A DNA stretch of 64,000 nucleotides from Chryseobacterium sp. StRB126 (GTDB lineage: Bacteria > Bacteroidota > Bacteroidia > Flavobacteriales > Weeksellaceae). Numbering within the stretch: the stretch's first letter is position 1; the number at the start of each line of letters is the position of its first letter. Below the pieces are notes generated by a model. The model worked only from the letters and a program-made list of their open reading frames with translations. It did not search any database and had not been told where the DNA came from. This document shows positions 1-9,389 of the stretch, in pieces. The stretch is from NCBI RefSeq assembly GCF_000829375.1, contig NZ_AP014624.1, positions 2,976,001 through 3,040,000 of the forward strand, read 5' to 3'. The position numbers and the translations under genes were made by a program.

Positions 1-1244
1 ATTGCTCCAGCCATTCCTACCAGTACAAGATTCGTTACCGGAACGTCTGTAAACCCGATATGCTGACAAACCAAGGCAAATAAATATCCTACAGTTCCGC
101 CTGCAAAAAGAGAAGGAGCAAAATTACCTCCGTTTCCACCACTGAATATGGTAAATGAAGTCGCAAAAGCTTTTAATAATAAGACAAGAACTAAAAATAT
201 AATAATCGTCCAATCTCCAATTTCAAAATACCTGAAAAAGCTGTTTTCAATAATAGAATGGGTGTTCCCGTTCGTGAAAGCTTTTACGGTTTCATATCCT
301 TCTCCGAATAAAGGGGGAAAGAGAACACAAAGCAAGGAAAGTACGGCCCCTCCAAACATTGCTTTACGCATTTTTGAAAGTTGGAGTCCTTTTATAAAAT
401 GCTCTACCTTTTGAGAAATAATGACAAAATATCTGGCATATAATCCCGTTACTACTCCTAAAATCAGGTAATAAGGTACATTTTTATAGTTGAAAGCTTC
501 TCTGGTGTAAAACCTGAAAAGAACATCTTCCTGAAGCAATATTCTGGACAGAAGACTTCCACAAACCGCTGCAACCACCAATGGAATAAAATCTGTAAAA
601 ACCACTCCGGTTAACAGAATTTCAAAAGCAAACATAATTCCTGCAATAGGAGCATTGAAAGCTGATGCAATTCCGGCAGTAGCTCCTGCAGCCAGTAATA
701 ATGTACGTTCTTTATAATTAAGCCTATATGTTTGTGCAAAATTTGATCCTATGGCTGCTCCTGTAACAGCAATAGGACTTTCCAATCCTGCGGATCCTCC
801 CAACCCAACGGTAACCGCACTCTGTATCACCTGAGAATACATTTTTACAGAAGCCACAATACTTGAGTTCTGGGCAATTTCATACAAAATAGCACCAATC
901 CCTTTTCGATCCTGTCCTTTAAATAACGTTAGTACGATCAACGTAGTCAGAACAATTCCTAAAAAAGGAAAAACAATATAAAATAAGATCTGATATTCGA
1001 AATGGACTTTATTGGTAATGAAATAATGGATATTGTGTACCAGCGTTTTTAGGATTACCCCAGCCAATCCAGCCGTACAACCCACAAGGATTCCGGAAAG
1101 CACAAGAAACTGATTTCTGCTCAATCTATTGTTCAGCCAATGCAGAATAAGCTCATAACTGCGGGCTTTTTCCAGTCCGTATTTCTGGAAATCTCTTTTA
1201 AATTTTAGAAAGCTTAGGTACTTTTTTTTGTTGTGAATTTTCAC
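1..1244 (-). CDS. ClC-family chloride channel/transporter (3' end beyond window)
   Basis: This is a polytopic membrane protein of the ClC anion channel/antiporter family, reading leftward and cut by the window edge. Seen: a cytoplasmic N-terminus, then many hydrophobic helices. The motif GSAGLESP matches the family GxEGP loop carrying the gating glutamate. A second motif, GGNFAPSLFAGG, matches the GGxFxPxLxxG anion-site loop. Start: no ATG occurs near the front. GTG at 1244 lies five codons after an in-frame TAA and is the only sensible start. About 414 residues are present. The region after the last selectivity loop, possibly a CBS or TrkA-C tail, is missing. Family membership is secure; channel versus H+/Cl- exchanger is not decided by sequence. 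Confidence 0.93.
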   Translation of the reverse strand, partial: MKIHNKKKYLSFLKFKRDFQKYGLEKARSYELILHWLNNRLSRNQFLVLSGILVGCTAGLAGVILKTLVHNIHYFITNKVHFEYQILFYIVFPFLGIVLTTLIVLTLFKGQDRKGIGAILYEIAQNSSIVASVKMYSQVIQSAVTVGLGGSAGLESPIAVTGAAIGSNFAQTYRLNYKERTLLLAAGATAGIASAFNAPIAGIMFAFEILLTGVVFTDFIPLVVAAVCGSLLSRILLQEDVLFRFYTREAFNYKNVPYYLILGVVTGLYARYFVIISQKVEHFIKGLQLSKMRKAMFGGAVLSLLCVLFPPLFGEGYETVKAFTNGNTHSIIENSFFRYFEIGDWTIIIFLVLVLLLKAFATSFTIFSGGNGGNFAPSLFAGGTVGYLFALVCQHIGFTDVPVTNLVLVGMAGA

Positions 1245-1822
1245 CTGAGAAGAATTTTAATGCAGGTCTCAATTTGAAACAGCTCTGTAAATTTATGAAA
1301 TATATGATAAAACTTTCCCAAAAGATCCTTTTAAGGTTTTTCAGAAATCAAAGGAAAGGTAATGTTTTGGATATTAAATCTTATACTTACCCATAAAAAA
1401 CAGCTGTAATACTGCCATTTGTATAAGCTTTCATAAAACTTTAGAAGGCATTAAAAATTAGCCTTCTGATCTCTTAAAAAGTAAAATTCTTTTTCGTCAA
1501 TTTATTAATGAACGTCTGAACATTGAAATCATGATTGAATACAGATAAACTTCAGACGCAAAAGTTATTTTTTTAAACCGCTTTATTTTAGTTAAACAAA
1601 GGAAGCGACTTTGTCGCTGAAGAAGCATTGTGGATATGCATCCGTTTAGAAAGAATCAATGAAATTGATTCCATCTTAGCTTCCTTAATTATGCATAATC
1701 TTTCATAAAAACTTTGCGTCTATAAAATTCAAAATACCTTATCTCCTCAATTTTTAATTCCGTTCTTACATTATTTCCTAAATATTCAAAATTTCTTCAA
1801 AATTTAATAATAGATTTATTGC
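1245..1822. other. Long intergenic region between divergent ClC and response-regulator genes
   Basis: No credible gene is seen. The region separates two divergent genes, so it should hold both promoters, although no perfect TAnnTTTG box was found next to either start. Its centre holds the palindromic element at 1554-1721. Confidence 0.6.
1554..1721. repeat. Nested palindromic element with CGCAAAAG/CTTTGCG ends
   Basis: The ends are inverted: AGACGCAAAAGTT at 1554-1566 against AACTTTGCGTCT at 1710-1721. Inside are GGAAGC (1601) and GCTTCC (1679), a GCGAC/GTCGC hairpin near 1605, and a central hairpin AATCAAT-gaa-ATTGATT. It shares the end motif and layout with elements near 5.0 and 60 kb, suggesting a dispersed family. 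Confidence 0.6.
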
Positions 1823-2497
1823 ATGAAAATTCTAATTGTTGAAGACGAAGCAGAACTTGCCAAAAGTATTTCCGAATATTTATCTGAGGAAAATTACCTG
1901 TGTGAGAACGCTGCCACTTTCAGTGAAGCCATGAATAAAATAGAGACGTTCGAATATGACTGCATTTTATTGGACATTATGCTTCCTGACGGAAATGGTC
2001 TTAAGATTCTGGAGGAACTAAAAAAACAGAACAAACAGGATGGTGTTATTATCATTTCTGCTAAAAATGCCCTGGATGACAAGATTGAAGGCCTGAAGTT
2101 GGGAGCAGATGACTATCTTACCAAACCTTTTCACCTTTCTGAACTCATGGCGAGGGTGTATTCTATTATCCGAAGAAAGCAATTCAGCAGTTCCAATGTG
2201 GTAAAACAAAATGAGCTTCAGATTGATCTTCTGGCGAAAACCGTTGCCGTAAATAACGAATCAATTTCTCTTACCAAGAAGGAATTTGATCTTCTGATTT
2301 ACTTTATAGGAAACAAAAACAAGGTAATTTCTAAAAGTACACTGGCAGAACATCTTTCCGGAGATTTCGCAGATATGCTTGATAATCATGATTTTGTGTA
2401 TGCTCATGTTAAAAACCTTAAAAAGAAGCTGTATGATGCTGGTTGTGAGCATTATCTTAAAACCGTGTATGGAACGGGGTATAAGTGGGAAGCTTAG
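1823..2497 (+). CDS. OmpR/PhoB-family DNA-binding response regulator
   Basis: Output half of a two-component system with the histidine kinase 77 bp downstream. Seen: an N-terminal receiver domain (residues 1-115) with acidic pair E7/D8, phospho-acceptor D51 in LLDIMLPDGNG, S79 and K101 in TKPF. A C-terminal winged-helix trans_reg_C domain follows (about 130-223), ending with the characteristic TVYGTGYKW. At 224 residues it has the usual length for the family. Known of the family: phosphorylation drives dimerisation on direct-repeat DNA. The regulon is not visible, but the transporter, TonB receptor and PAP2 genes downstream on the same strand are obvious candidates. Confidence 0.95.
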   Translation: MKILIVEDEAELAKSISEYLSEENYLCENAATFSEAMNKIETFEYDCILLDIMLPDGNGLKILEELKKQNKQDGVIIISAKNALDDKIEGLKLGADDYLTKPFHLSELMARVYSIIRRKQFSSSNVVKQNELQIDLLAKTVAVNNESISLTKKEFDLLIYFIGNKNKVISKSTLAEHLSGDFADMLDNHDFVYAHVKNLKKKLYDAGCEHYLKTVYGTGYKWEA

Positions 2498-2574
2498 CTG
2501 GCGGTGCGAGATACGAGATACGGGTTGTAGCCAAATAAATATTAAATTGTAAAATATAAAAAACACCAATTAAT

Positions 2575-3861
2575 TTGAAGCCTCTTTTAAGTAAAACCAC
2601 CAAGCCTTTTATCATCTACGTACTTATTGTCCTTGCAGTAAGTATTCCTGTATATTATCTTGTAGTGGATACCATCTGGCAAAACGAATTGGATGAGCAT
2701 AATCAAATTGTTGTAGAGAAAACGGCTTATGAATTCAATCAACTAAAGCTTCCTGATTCGGAGCTTGAAAAAAGTCTTGAGCTCTGGAATCATATCCAGC
2801 CTGAAACCAGTATTGAAAAAATTTCAGCAGATCGTATAAAAGGAGATAAGATGTACACTACAGAAAAACATCTTCCGTTTATCTCTGAACAAAAAAAAGA
2901 ACGTTACAGATCCCTTGAAAAAGTAATTTATATTCAGGGGAAGCCTTATCTTTTTACGATACAAACCAATATTGAAGAATCTCATGAAACCATCGCCTTT
3001 ATTGCGATGATTACAACATTTTTCTTCATCATGATTGTTATTGGGCTTTTATATTTAAACAGAAGACTTTCTAAATCAATCTGGAAGCCCTTCCGGGATA
3101 CCTTAGATCAATTGAAAACGTTTAATCTGAACAGCCAAAACAGAATTGATTTTCCTCCATCCGATACTGCCGAGTTTGAAGAGCTCAATCAGTCACTCAG
3201 CAAACTGATAGATCGTAATATATCCGTTTATAAAACCCAAAAGGAGTTTACGGAGAATGCTTCTCATGAATTACAGACTCCATTAGCCATCATCAAAAAC
3301 AAACTTGATCTTTTGTTACAGGATCGGGATCTTACTGAAAAGCAGTACCGAATCGTTGAAGATATGAATAAAGCTCTTACGAGAAGTTCAAGGATCAATA
3401 AAAATCTCTTACTGCTTGCTAAAATAGATAATCATCAGTTTGATAATTCTGAAACCATTTCGTTTGATCAGATGCTTAATCAAAGTATTGATATTCTGGA
3501 GGAGCATTTTGAACAAAAAAATATTGAAGTTGAGAAAAATATCATGCCTGATATTAAGGTAAATGGCAACAGTAGTCTGACAGAGATTATGATTAATAAC
3601 CTTATCCTCAATGCAATTCGCCACACAGCTCCTAATGGTACCATTTCAATCCAGTTAACCGGTTCTGTTTTTCAAGTTTCCAATTCAGGAACTCAGCAAC
3701 TGGATGGAGAATTATTATTTAAAAGATTTTCAAAATTATCTGCAGACAGTAATGGAAGCGGGCTAGGACTGTCTATCATACAGGAAATCTGTAAATTTCA
3801 TCATTGGACAATCAGCTACCAATTTGAAAATGGACATCATATTTTTTCTATAAGATTATAG
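2575..3861 (+). CDS. Membrane sensor histidine kinase (partner of the 1823 regulator)
   Basis: Seen: TM1 about residues 12-32, an extracytoplasmic sensor loop of about 105 residues, TM2 about 140-162, HisKA with H231 in ASHELQTPLA, then a HATPase_c domain with the N box NNLILNAIRH and GLGLSII near the end. The G1 box reads VSNSG rather than VxDxGxG, a variant I associate with Bacteroidetes kinases of this type. Start: TTG at 2575 is used because no ATG lies in frame before the first membrane helix. It autophosphorylates on His and passes phosphate to the OmpR-type regulator. The ligand is unknown. Confidence 0.93.
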   Translation: MKPLLSKTTKPFIIYVLIVLAVSIPVYYLVVDTIWQNELDEHNQIVVEKTAYEFNQLKLPDSELEKSLELWNHIQPETSIEKISADRIKGDKMYTTEKHLPFISEQKKERYRSLEKVIYIQGKPYLFTIQTNIEESHETIAFIAMITTFFFIMIVIGLLYLNRRLSKSIWKPFRDTLDQLKTFNLNSQNRIDFPPSDTAEFEELNQSLSKLIDRNISVYKTQKEFTENASHELQTPLAIIKNKLDLLLQDRDLTEKQYRIVEDMNKALTRSSRINKNLLLLAKIDNHQFDNSETISFDQMLNQSIDILEEHFEQKNIEVEKNIMPDIKVNGNSSLTEIMINNLILNAIRHTAPNGTISIQLTGSVFQVSNSGTQQLDGELLFKRFSKLSADSNGSGLGLSIIQEICKFHHWTISYQFENGHHIFSIRL

Positions 3862-3963
3862 TTTTCTTAACATCTTGAATCCAAAAATTCAAAATTAATT
3901 CTAAATCGGATGGCAACTTTGTACTGAAAATATTAGGTACTGAAGTGTAAATTTTATTTAGAA

Positions 3964-4998
3964 ATGATTTTAAAAATTGCCCTTTTATTCGCAGGAACCA
4001 TCCTTGCATTCTGGATCAGCGCTATTTGTGGCGGTGGTGCAAGTCTTATTTTGATTCCGATCCTGAATCTTTTGCTTCCTACTTCACTGGTTCCATTTTC
4101 TTTAACGATCGGAACCTTTACAAGTTCAGCCTCCCGTATAGCAGTATTTAAGCAACACATCAACTGGAAAATCTTCTTATGGTTTGTTCCGTTTTCGATT
4201 CCTGCTGTTTTGCTGGGTGCTTATCTAATTAAATATGTAAACCCGAATTATCTGCAATTGATGATTGCTTTCTTTCTGATTGCCAATCTTCCACAGCTTT
4301 TTACTTCCAAAAATAAGGCTGAAGAAACTGAAAAGGAATATCCAAAATCAGCATTGGCGCTTATTGGCTTTTCTGCAGGGTTTATTTCAGGAATTACAGG
4401 TGCTGTAGGGTTGCTTTTTAACCGTTTTTATCTGAAATTCGGACTTAAAAAAGAAGAAATTGTAGCAACCCGTGCTGCCAACGAGGTATTTCTTCATCTT
4501 ATTAAGCTTATCATTTATATCTCGTTAGGATTATATTCCAACACTGCTCTTTGGTTGGGAATTGCCATTGCAGTCGCGGCTATTGTCTCTTCTTACACTG
4601 TGAAATATATTCTTCCGCATCTGAGTGAAAACCTGTTTAAAAAGATAGGGTATAGCGCTATGGTTATTTCCGGGATTACATTAATGACAAGTACGTCAGG
4701 AAAGATCATACAACAAGACCAGGTTGTTATCAATTCTTCATCTACGGCACATAAAAAGGTCTATACTATGACCTGGAGAGATACTCGTGTAGCATTAGAA
4801 TACAAAGCTAAAGAGGGAATAGAGATTGAAAAAAGTGTACATCCCGAAGAACTATCCGGGCACCTGAAGGACAAGTATCATACACTTATGGAACATTATG
4901 ATGAAGTTCAGATTGAAAAAGTGTATGTGTTGGGAAAGAAGATATCCCATGAGTTTTATTGCTATAAAGACAATGTGCTTACCAAATTTAAAGCTTGA
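3964..4998 (+). CDS. TSUP (TauE/SafE) family transporter with C-terminal soluble domain
   Basis: Seen: about eight hydrophobic segments over residues 1-245, with the duplicated TSUP signature: CGGGASLILIP in the first half and GFISGITGAVG in the second. Family role: export or uptake of small anions such as sulfite, sulfonates or organic acids. Unusual is a hydrophilic tail of about 85 residues (260-344) after the last helix, beginning TMTWRDTRVALEYKA, which I do not recognise and which typical TSUP proteins of about 250 residues lack. It may be a cytoplasmic regulatory domain. It lies 102 bp after the histidine kinase. Confidence 0.85.
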   Translation: MILKIALLFAGTILAFWISAICGGGASLILIPILNLLLPTSLVPFSLTIGTFTSSASRIAVFKQHINWKIFLWFVPFSIPAVLLGAYLIKYVNPNYLQLMIAFFLIANLPQLFTSKNKAEETEKEYPKSALALIGFSAGFISGITGAVGLLFNRFYLKFGLKKEEIVATRAANEVFLHLIKLIIYISLGLYSNTALWLGIAIAVAAIVSSYTVKYILPHLSENLFKKIGYSAMVISGITLMTSTSGKIIQQDQVVINSSSTAHKKVYTMTWRDTRVALEYKAKEGIEIEKSVHPEELSGHLKDKYHTLMEHYDEVQIEKVYVLGKKISHEFYCYKDNVLTKFKA

Positions 4999-5015
4999 TA
5001 ATTTTAAATAAGGCT

Positions 5016-5208
5016 GGAAAACGCAAAGACTTAAAGTCATTTTGATTATGCAGGTTTAATCGCCACAAATTCACTAATAAAATCATTTGTGCATTCGTAG
5101 CAAAAGAGAATAAGGAGTAAAAAAGTGTATCACTGTTGAAAATCTTTGATTTTCTTGCGCCTTTAAAACAATCTATACATTGAAAAAAATTGTGCCTTAG
5201 CGTTTTCC
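5016..5208. repeat. Nested palindromic element with GGAAAACGCAAAG/CTTAGCGTTTTCC ends
   Basis: GGAAAACGCAAAG at 5016-5028 is inverted as CTTAGCGTTTTCC at 5196-5208. An internal hairpin GAAAATC-ttt-GATTTTC lies near 5140. No ORF of note is present. Same architecture as the elements at 1554 and 60 kb. Confidence 0.65.
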
Positions 5209-5265
5209 AACAACAAAATATTGTATTTCCCTTCAAAGATTTTAACTCAATAAAAAATAAACAAA

Positions 5266-6009
5266 ATGAGAACGGCAAACAAAGTAGCAGCAGTCACTAT
5301 CCTTTTCTGGCTCATGAAAATTGTAGCCACCACATTAGGAGAAACCTTAGGAGATTTTATTTCCATGACCCTCAATTTGGGGTATACCAAAGGGATTCTC
5401 ATTACCTTATTCTTTTTCATTCTTATATTATCCATACAGCTTGGCGTTAAAAAATATATTCCGGCTGTCTATTGGATGGTCATTATCGGGACCACAACCC
5501 TTGGTACGGAGATCTCTGATTTTATAGACAGAACATTGAAAGCAGGGTATTTAATAGGGAGTCTGATTCTTCTTTTTGGACTTTTGACATCTCTGTTTCT
5601 ATGGTACAAAAAATATGGTAACCTTGAAGTCTATCCCATCATGGAGCGAAATAAAGAATTTTATTATTGGACTGCTATTTTATTTTCCAACAGCTTAGGG
5701 ACTGCATTCGGGGATTTTCTGAGCGATAATCTGGGATTAGGATATATGACCGGAGCTTGTATTACCGGACTTATTATTCTTGTGGTGGTTATGCTTCATT
5801 ACTTCACAAAAATCAATCATGTTGTCTTGTTCTGGATTGCATTTGTATTTACGAGACCATTTGGAGCTACATTCGGAGATCTCTTAACCAAACCTCTTGC
5901 AAAGGGTGGTCTTGATTTGGGGACCATCAATGCGTCTCTCGTATCTCTGGTCTTGATGGTTCTGATGGTCATTATTTCACAGAAAAAGCATAATAAGGAA
6001 TTGTCCTGA
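5266..6009 (+). CDS. COG4705/DUF347 four-repeat integral membrane protein
   Basis: Seen: a 247-residue, almost wholly hydrophobic protein built from four internal repeats of about 55-60 residues. Each repeat starts with a small-residue/acidic signature: TTLGETLGD, TTLGTEISD, NSLGTAFGD and PFGATFGD, so each carries a conserved Gly and Asp inside a helix. This matches the uncharacterised COG4705 family (Pfam repeat DUF347). The regular G-x-x-x-D pattern in membrane segments suggests an ion or cation pathway, but that is inference. It sits between a TSUP transporter and a TonB receptor on the same strand. Confidence 0.85.
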   Translation: MRTANKVAAVTILFWLMKIVATTLGETLGDFISMTLNLGYTKGILITLFFFILILSIQLGVKKYIPAVYWMVIIGTTTLGTEISDFIDRTLKAGYLIGSLILLFGLLTSLFLWYKKYGNLEVYPIMERNKEFYYWTAILFSNSLGTAFGDFLSDNLGLGYMTGACITGLIILVVVMLHYFTKINHVVLFWIAFVFTRPFGATFGDLLTKPLAKGGLDLGTINASLVSLVLMVLMVIISQKKHNKELS

Positions 6010-6055
6010 CCATTTTTAGTTTAAAAATATTTTAAAAGATAGTAAAAATTATATC

Positions 6056-8473
6056 ATGAATAAAACGAGACTTTTACTTTTTCCGACGTTTGCTATTTCT
6101 TCCATGATTACCGCACAAATTGCTTCGGTTACTGTTTCCGGAAAGGCAACCAATAACGATAAAGCAGCATTACCTTATGCTAGTATCGTTTTAAAAAAGG
6201 AAAAAGACAGTGCATTTGTTGCCGGAACTATTACCAATGAGGAAGGGCGATTTTCTATCACAGGAATTAAACCGGATCATTATCTTATGGAGACTTCTAT
6301 TACGGGGTACAATAGACAGATTCTTCCGGTATTTATAGGAAGTCTTTCCGAGTTTTTGGAAATTCCTCTTATTGAACTGGAAAGAAAAAAAGAACAGGAA
6401 ACCAAGATTGAAGAAGTAATTCTCTCCGGAACTAAAAAGAATGAAATCAATAACCAGCTTGATAAAAAAATCTATTCCGTAGCAGATAACATCAGCCAAA
6501 GTGGAGGATCGGTATTACAGAGTATGCAGAATCTTCCGGGGATAACCGTACAGGATGGTAAGGTACAGCTCAGAGGAAATGACAAAGTAACGGTTCTGAT
6601 TGATGGAAAACAAACGGCACTTACAGGATTTGGAAGTCAGACAGGGTTGGACAATATTCCCTCTTCAGCCATTGATAAAATTGAGATCATCAACAATCCT
6701 TCGTCGAAGTATGATGCCAATGGAAATGCTGGAATCATCAATATCATCATGAAAAAGAATAAGCAGAACGGCTGGAATGGTAAGGTAGGATTCACAACAG
6801 GATTGGGGTCTCTTTGGGTGAGAAAGGAAAATCTTCCAACCATTCGTCCACAGTATACACTCACTCCAAAAATAAATCCGTCACTATCTGTTAACTATAG
6901 AAAGAATAAAGTCAATCTGTTTTTACAGGCGGATAATTTATATACTGAGACACTTAATAAAAATGAATTTGTAACGCGAACTTATGATGATGGAACTATT
7001 ATCAATTCACAGCTTAAAAGAAACAGAAATACCAATTTCTTCACCACAAAAGCAGGAATGGATTGGAATATTGATGCCCAGAATACTTTAACCATCTCAG
7101 GAATGTTTGGAAGTGAGAAAATTATTGACCGTGGCGACCAGCCTTTCTTTAATGGAGACTTATCTCAACGCCTGCGTTTATGGCAGTTTCTTGAGGATGA
7201 ATTGAAAACTACAGTAATGGGAACCGCTTCCTATCAGCATAAGTTCAAGGAAGCAGGACACTTGTTAAATGTAGGATTCAACTACACATTCCATAGAGAG
7301 GATGAAAAATACTTCTATGATAATTACCTGCCTTCTTCTACAGGAACGGATGCTTTTAAGTTATTATCTGATGAACAGGTCTACGATTTCAATATCGATT
7401 ATATAAAACCACTTAGATACGGAAGATTGGAAACAGGGATCAAGCTTAGGAGCAGAAGCATTCCTACCAATATGAATTTTATTCCGGGAGCAAATTCAGT
7501 ATTGGATGTTTCTGCAGGAGGAAAGGCAGATTATAAGGAATTCATTCCGGCTGTATACGGAAACTATGTTCTTGAAAATGAAAAATGGGAAGCAGAATTG
7601 GGATTAAGATTAGAGTATGTAAGAATTGAATACGATGTAAATCCCAATCATCCTACTTATAAAAGTGACGGTTATAATTATACACAGCCATTTCCTAATT
7701 TCAGGCTGGCTTATAAGCTTAATGACCGTAATAAGTTTTCTATTTTTTATAACAGAAGGGTAGACCGCCCTAATGAGGTAGATATCAGAATCTTCCCTAA
7801 ATATGATGATGCAGAAATTATCAAGGTAGGAAACCCTGCATTAAGGCCTCAATTTACCAACTCTATTGAGCTTGGATACAAGTATAACTGGGACAACGGC
7901 TATCTGTACTCTGCATTATATCATCGTTTTGCCAATGGAACCATTACAAGAATTTCCAGTATTGTTCCAGGAAGTACTCTTATTTATGCCATATTTCAGA
8001 ATGCAGGAAGAAGTTATAATACAGGATTGGAAGCAATATGGAACCAAAAAATTTCGGATGTATATTCCTTTAATGTGAATGGAAACCTATATCGAAATCA
8101 AATTGATGCATTTTCTGTACAAAATCTTTACCCTACACCCAATGTATTTTCTGCAGATCAGCAAACTGTTGTTTCAGGAAATATAAAATGGAATAATATA
8201 TTTCATTTCGCCAAAGGATTGAGTGCACAGCTTACGGCTGTCTATCTGGCTCCGGATATTATTCCTCAGGGAAGAATACAATCCAGATTCTCAATGGATA
8301 TAGGATTGAAAAAAGCCATTCAGAAAGGGAAAGGCGAACTGTTTTTAAATGCCTCTGATCTGCTTAACACCATGGTCATTAAGAAAAATATTCAGGGAAT
8401 GGGATTCTCTTATACAAGCAACGATTATTACGAAACTCAGGTGGTAAGACTCGGATACAGCTATAAATTTTAA
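6056..8473 (+). CDS. TonB-dependent receptor with carboxypeptidase-regulatory-like N-domain
   Basis: Outer-membrane beta-barrel protein. Seen: a signal peptide ending at about residue 21 (MITAQ), a CarboxypepD_reg-like beta-sandwich (about 27-105), a plug region (about 120-230) with LRGNDKVTVLIDGKQ and NPSSKYDANGNAGIINI, then a long barrel of alternating aromatic strands ending in the aromatic LGYSYKF. This is the OMP_b-brl_3 type common in Bacteroidetes, which often lacks an obvious TonB box. The substrate cannot be read from sequence. It ends 35 bp before the PAP2 gene, so the two are probably co-transcribed. Confidence 0.92.
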   Translation: MNKTRLLLFPTFAISSMITAQIASVTVSGKATNNDKAALPYASIVLKKEKDSAFVAGTITNEEGRFSITGIKPDHYLMETSITGYNRQILPVFIGSLSEFLEIPLIELERKKEQETKIEEVILSGTKKNEINNQLDKKIYSVADNISQSGGSVLQSMQNLPGITVQDGKVQLRGNDKVTVLIDGKQTALTGFGSQTGLDNIPSSAIDKIEIINNPSSKYDANGNAGIINIIMKKNKQNGWNGKVGFTTGLGSLWVRKENLPTIRPQYTLTPKINPSLSVNYRKNKVNLFLQADNLYTETLNKNEFVTRTYDDGTIINSQLKRNRNTNFFTTKAGMDWNIDAQNTLTISGMFGSEKIIDRGDQPFFNGDLSQRLRLWQFLEDELKTTVMGTASYQHKFKEAGHLLNVGFNYTFHREDEKYFYDNYLPSSTGTDAFKLLSDEQVYDFNIDYIKPLRYGRLETGIKLRSRSIPTNMNFIPGANSVLDVSAGGKADYKEFIPAVYGNYVLENEKWEAELGLRLEYVRIEYDVNPNHPTYKSDGYNYTQPFPNFRLAYKLNDRNKFSIFYNRRVDRPNEVDIRIFPKYDDAEIIKVGNPALRPQFTNSIELGYKYNWDNGYLYSALYHRFANGTITRISSIVPGSTLIYAIFQNAGRSYNTGLEAIWNQKISDVYSFNVNGNLYRNQIDAFSVQNLYPTPNVFSADQQTVVSGNIKWNNIFHFAKGLSAQLTAVYLAPDIIPQGRIQSRFSMDIGLKKAIQKGKGELFLNASDLLNTMVIKKNIQGMGFSYTSNDYYETQVVRLGYSYKF

Positions 8474-8508
8474 TTAACAACTGGAATACTATACATATCA
8501 GCATCATT

Positions 8509-9312
8509 ATGAAAAGATACTTTCCAAAACCATTACTCTATTTGTTGATCTTCATCTCATTCTTTCAGAAGATGAATGCTCAGAATAGTGTTGATACGGT
8601 TGCTGTTCGGGAATCTGTATCAGACAGTATTTCCAATATCCAGCCAACCAAGCTTAATTATAAAAGCCTTATTATTCCTGCAGCATTCATTTCCTATGGA
8701 GTAGTAGGTCTCTCTTCAAGCAAACTCAAACAACTGAATTTTTCTACCCGAACAGAGATCAATGAGCACCAGCCAACACAGATGAATCTGGATAACTATA
8801 CCCAATATGCTCCTGCATTGATGGTATATGGATTGAATGCCATTGGAATAAAAGGAAAACACAATCTGAGAGACCGTACTATTATCTATGCCTCTTCACA
8901 ACTGATTTCGGCAGCCTTCACAATGCCTTTAAAATACCTTGTCAAAGAGGAAAGGCCTGATCAGTCGAATACACTTTCATTTCCATCCGGACATTCCACT
9001 ACTGCATTTTCCTCCGCACAGTTTATGTTCAGGGAATATAAGGATACTAATTTCTGGCTCAGTCTTTCAGGATATCCATTCGCTATTTTTACAGGAGTAT
9101 ACCGAATGCTGAATGACAAGCATTGGCTGGGAGATGTAGTTGCAGGTGCAGGTTTCGGTATTCTTTCCACAGAACTGGCCTATTGGCTCTTCCCAAAAAT
9201 AGATACTATGCTGCGTGGAAAGAACAAAACTAAAAATGTAACCAGCTCCACAATGGTAATGCCTTTTTATCAGAATAAAACAATAGGAATAGGATTGGTT
9301 AAGAATTTTTAA
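8509..9312 (+). CDS. PAP2-superfamily phosphatase, exported/membrane
   Basis: Seen: a signal peptide (residues 1-25, ending NAQ) and the full three-part PAP2 signature: K142-x6-RP150, PSGH at 159-162, and R199-x5-H205-x3-D209. H162 and H205 are the expected catalytic and proton-donating histidines. Known of the family: dephosphorylation of lipid phosphates such as undecaprenyl-PP, phosphatidate or lipid A. With a TonB receptor directly upstream and a two-component system at the head of the block, a lipid A or envelope-remodelling role is plausible but inferred. Confidence 0.9.
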   Translation: MKRYFPKPLLYLLIFISFFQKMNAQNSVDTVAVRESVSDSISNIQPTKLNYKSLIIPAAFISYGVVGLSSSKLKQLNFSTRTEINEHQPTQMNLDNYTQYAPALMVYGLNAIGIKGKHNLRDRTIIYASSQLISAAFTMPLKYLVKEERPDQSNTLSFPSGHSTTAFSSAQFMFREYKDTNFWLSLSGYPFAIFTGVYRMLNDKHWLGDVVAGAGFGILSTELAYWLFPKIDTMLRGKNKTKNVTSSTMVMPFYQNKTIGIGLVKNF

Positions 9313-9345
9313 ATGTAATTATTCAGAATGATTTTATTGATATAA

Positions 9346-9383
9346 AGAGAGCACCGCTCCATTGAACGGTATTCTCTTTTTTC
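9346..9383 (+). terminator. Rho-independent terminator after the PAP2 gene
   Basis: An 11-bp stem AGAGAGCACCG/CGGTATTCTCT with one mismatch and one wobble pair is followed by a T-run at 9377-9383. It closes the 1823-9312 block. Confidence 0.75.
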
Positions 9384-9389
9384 TATCGA

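Noticed and set aside
148..414. Plus-strand frame of 88 codons at the left edge
   Set aside because: It lies antisense inside the ClC channel gene, whose protein motifs are clear on the minus strand.
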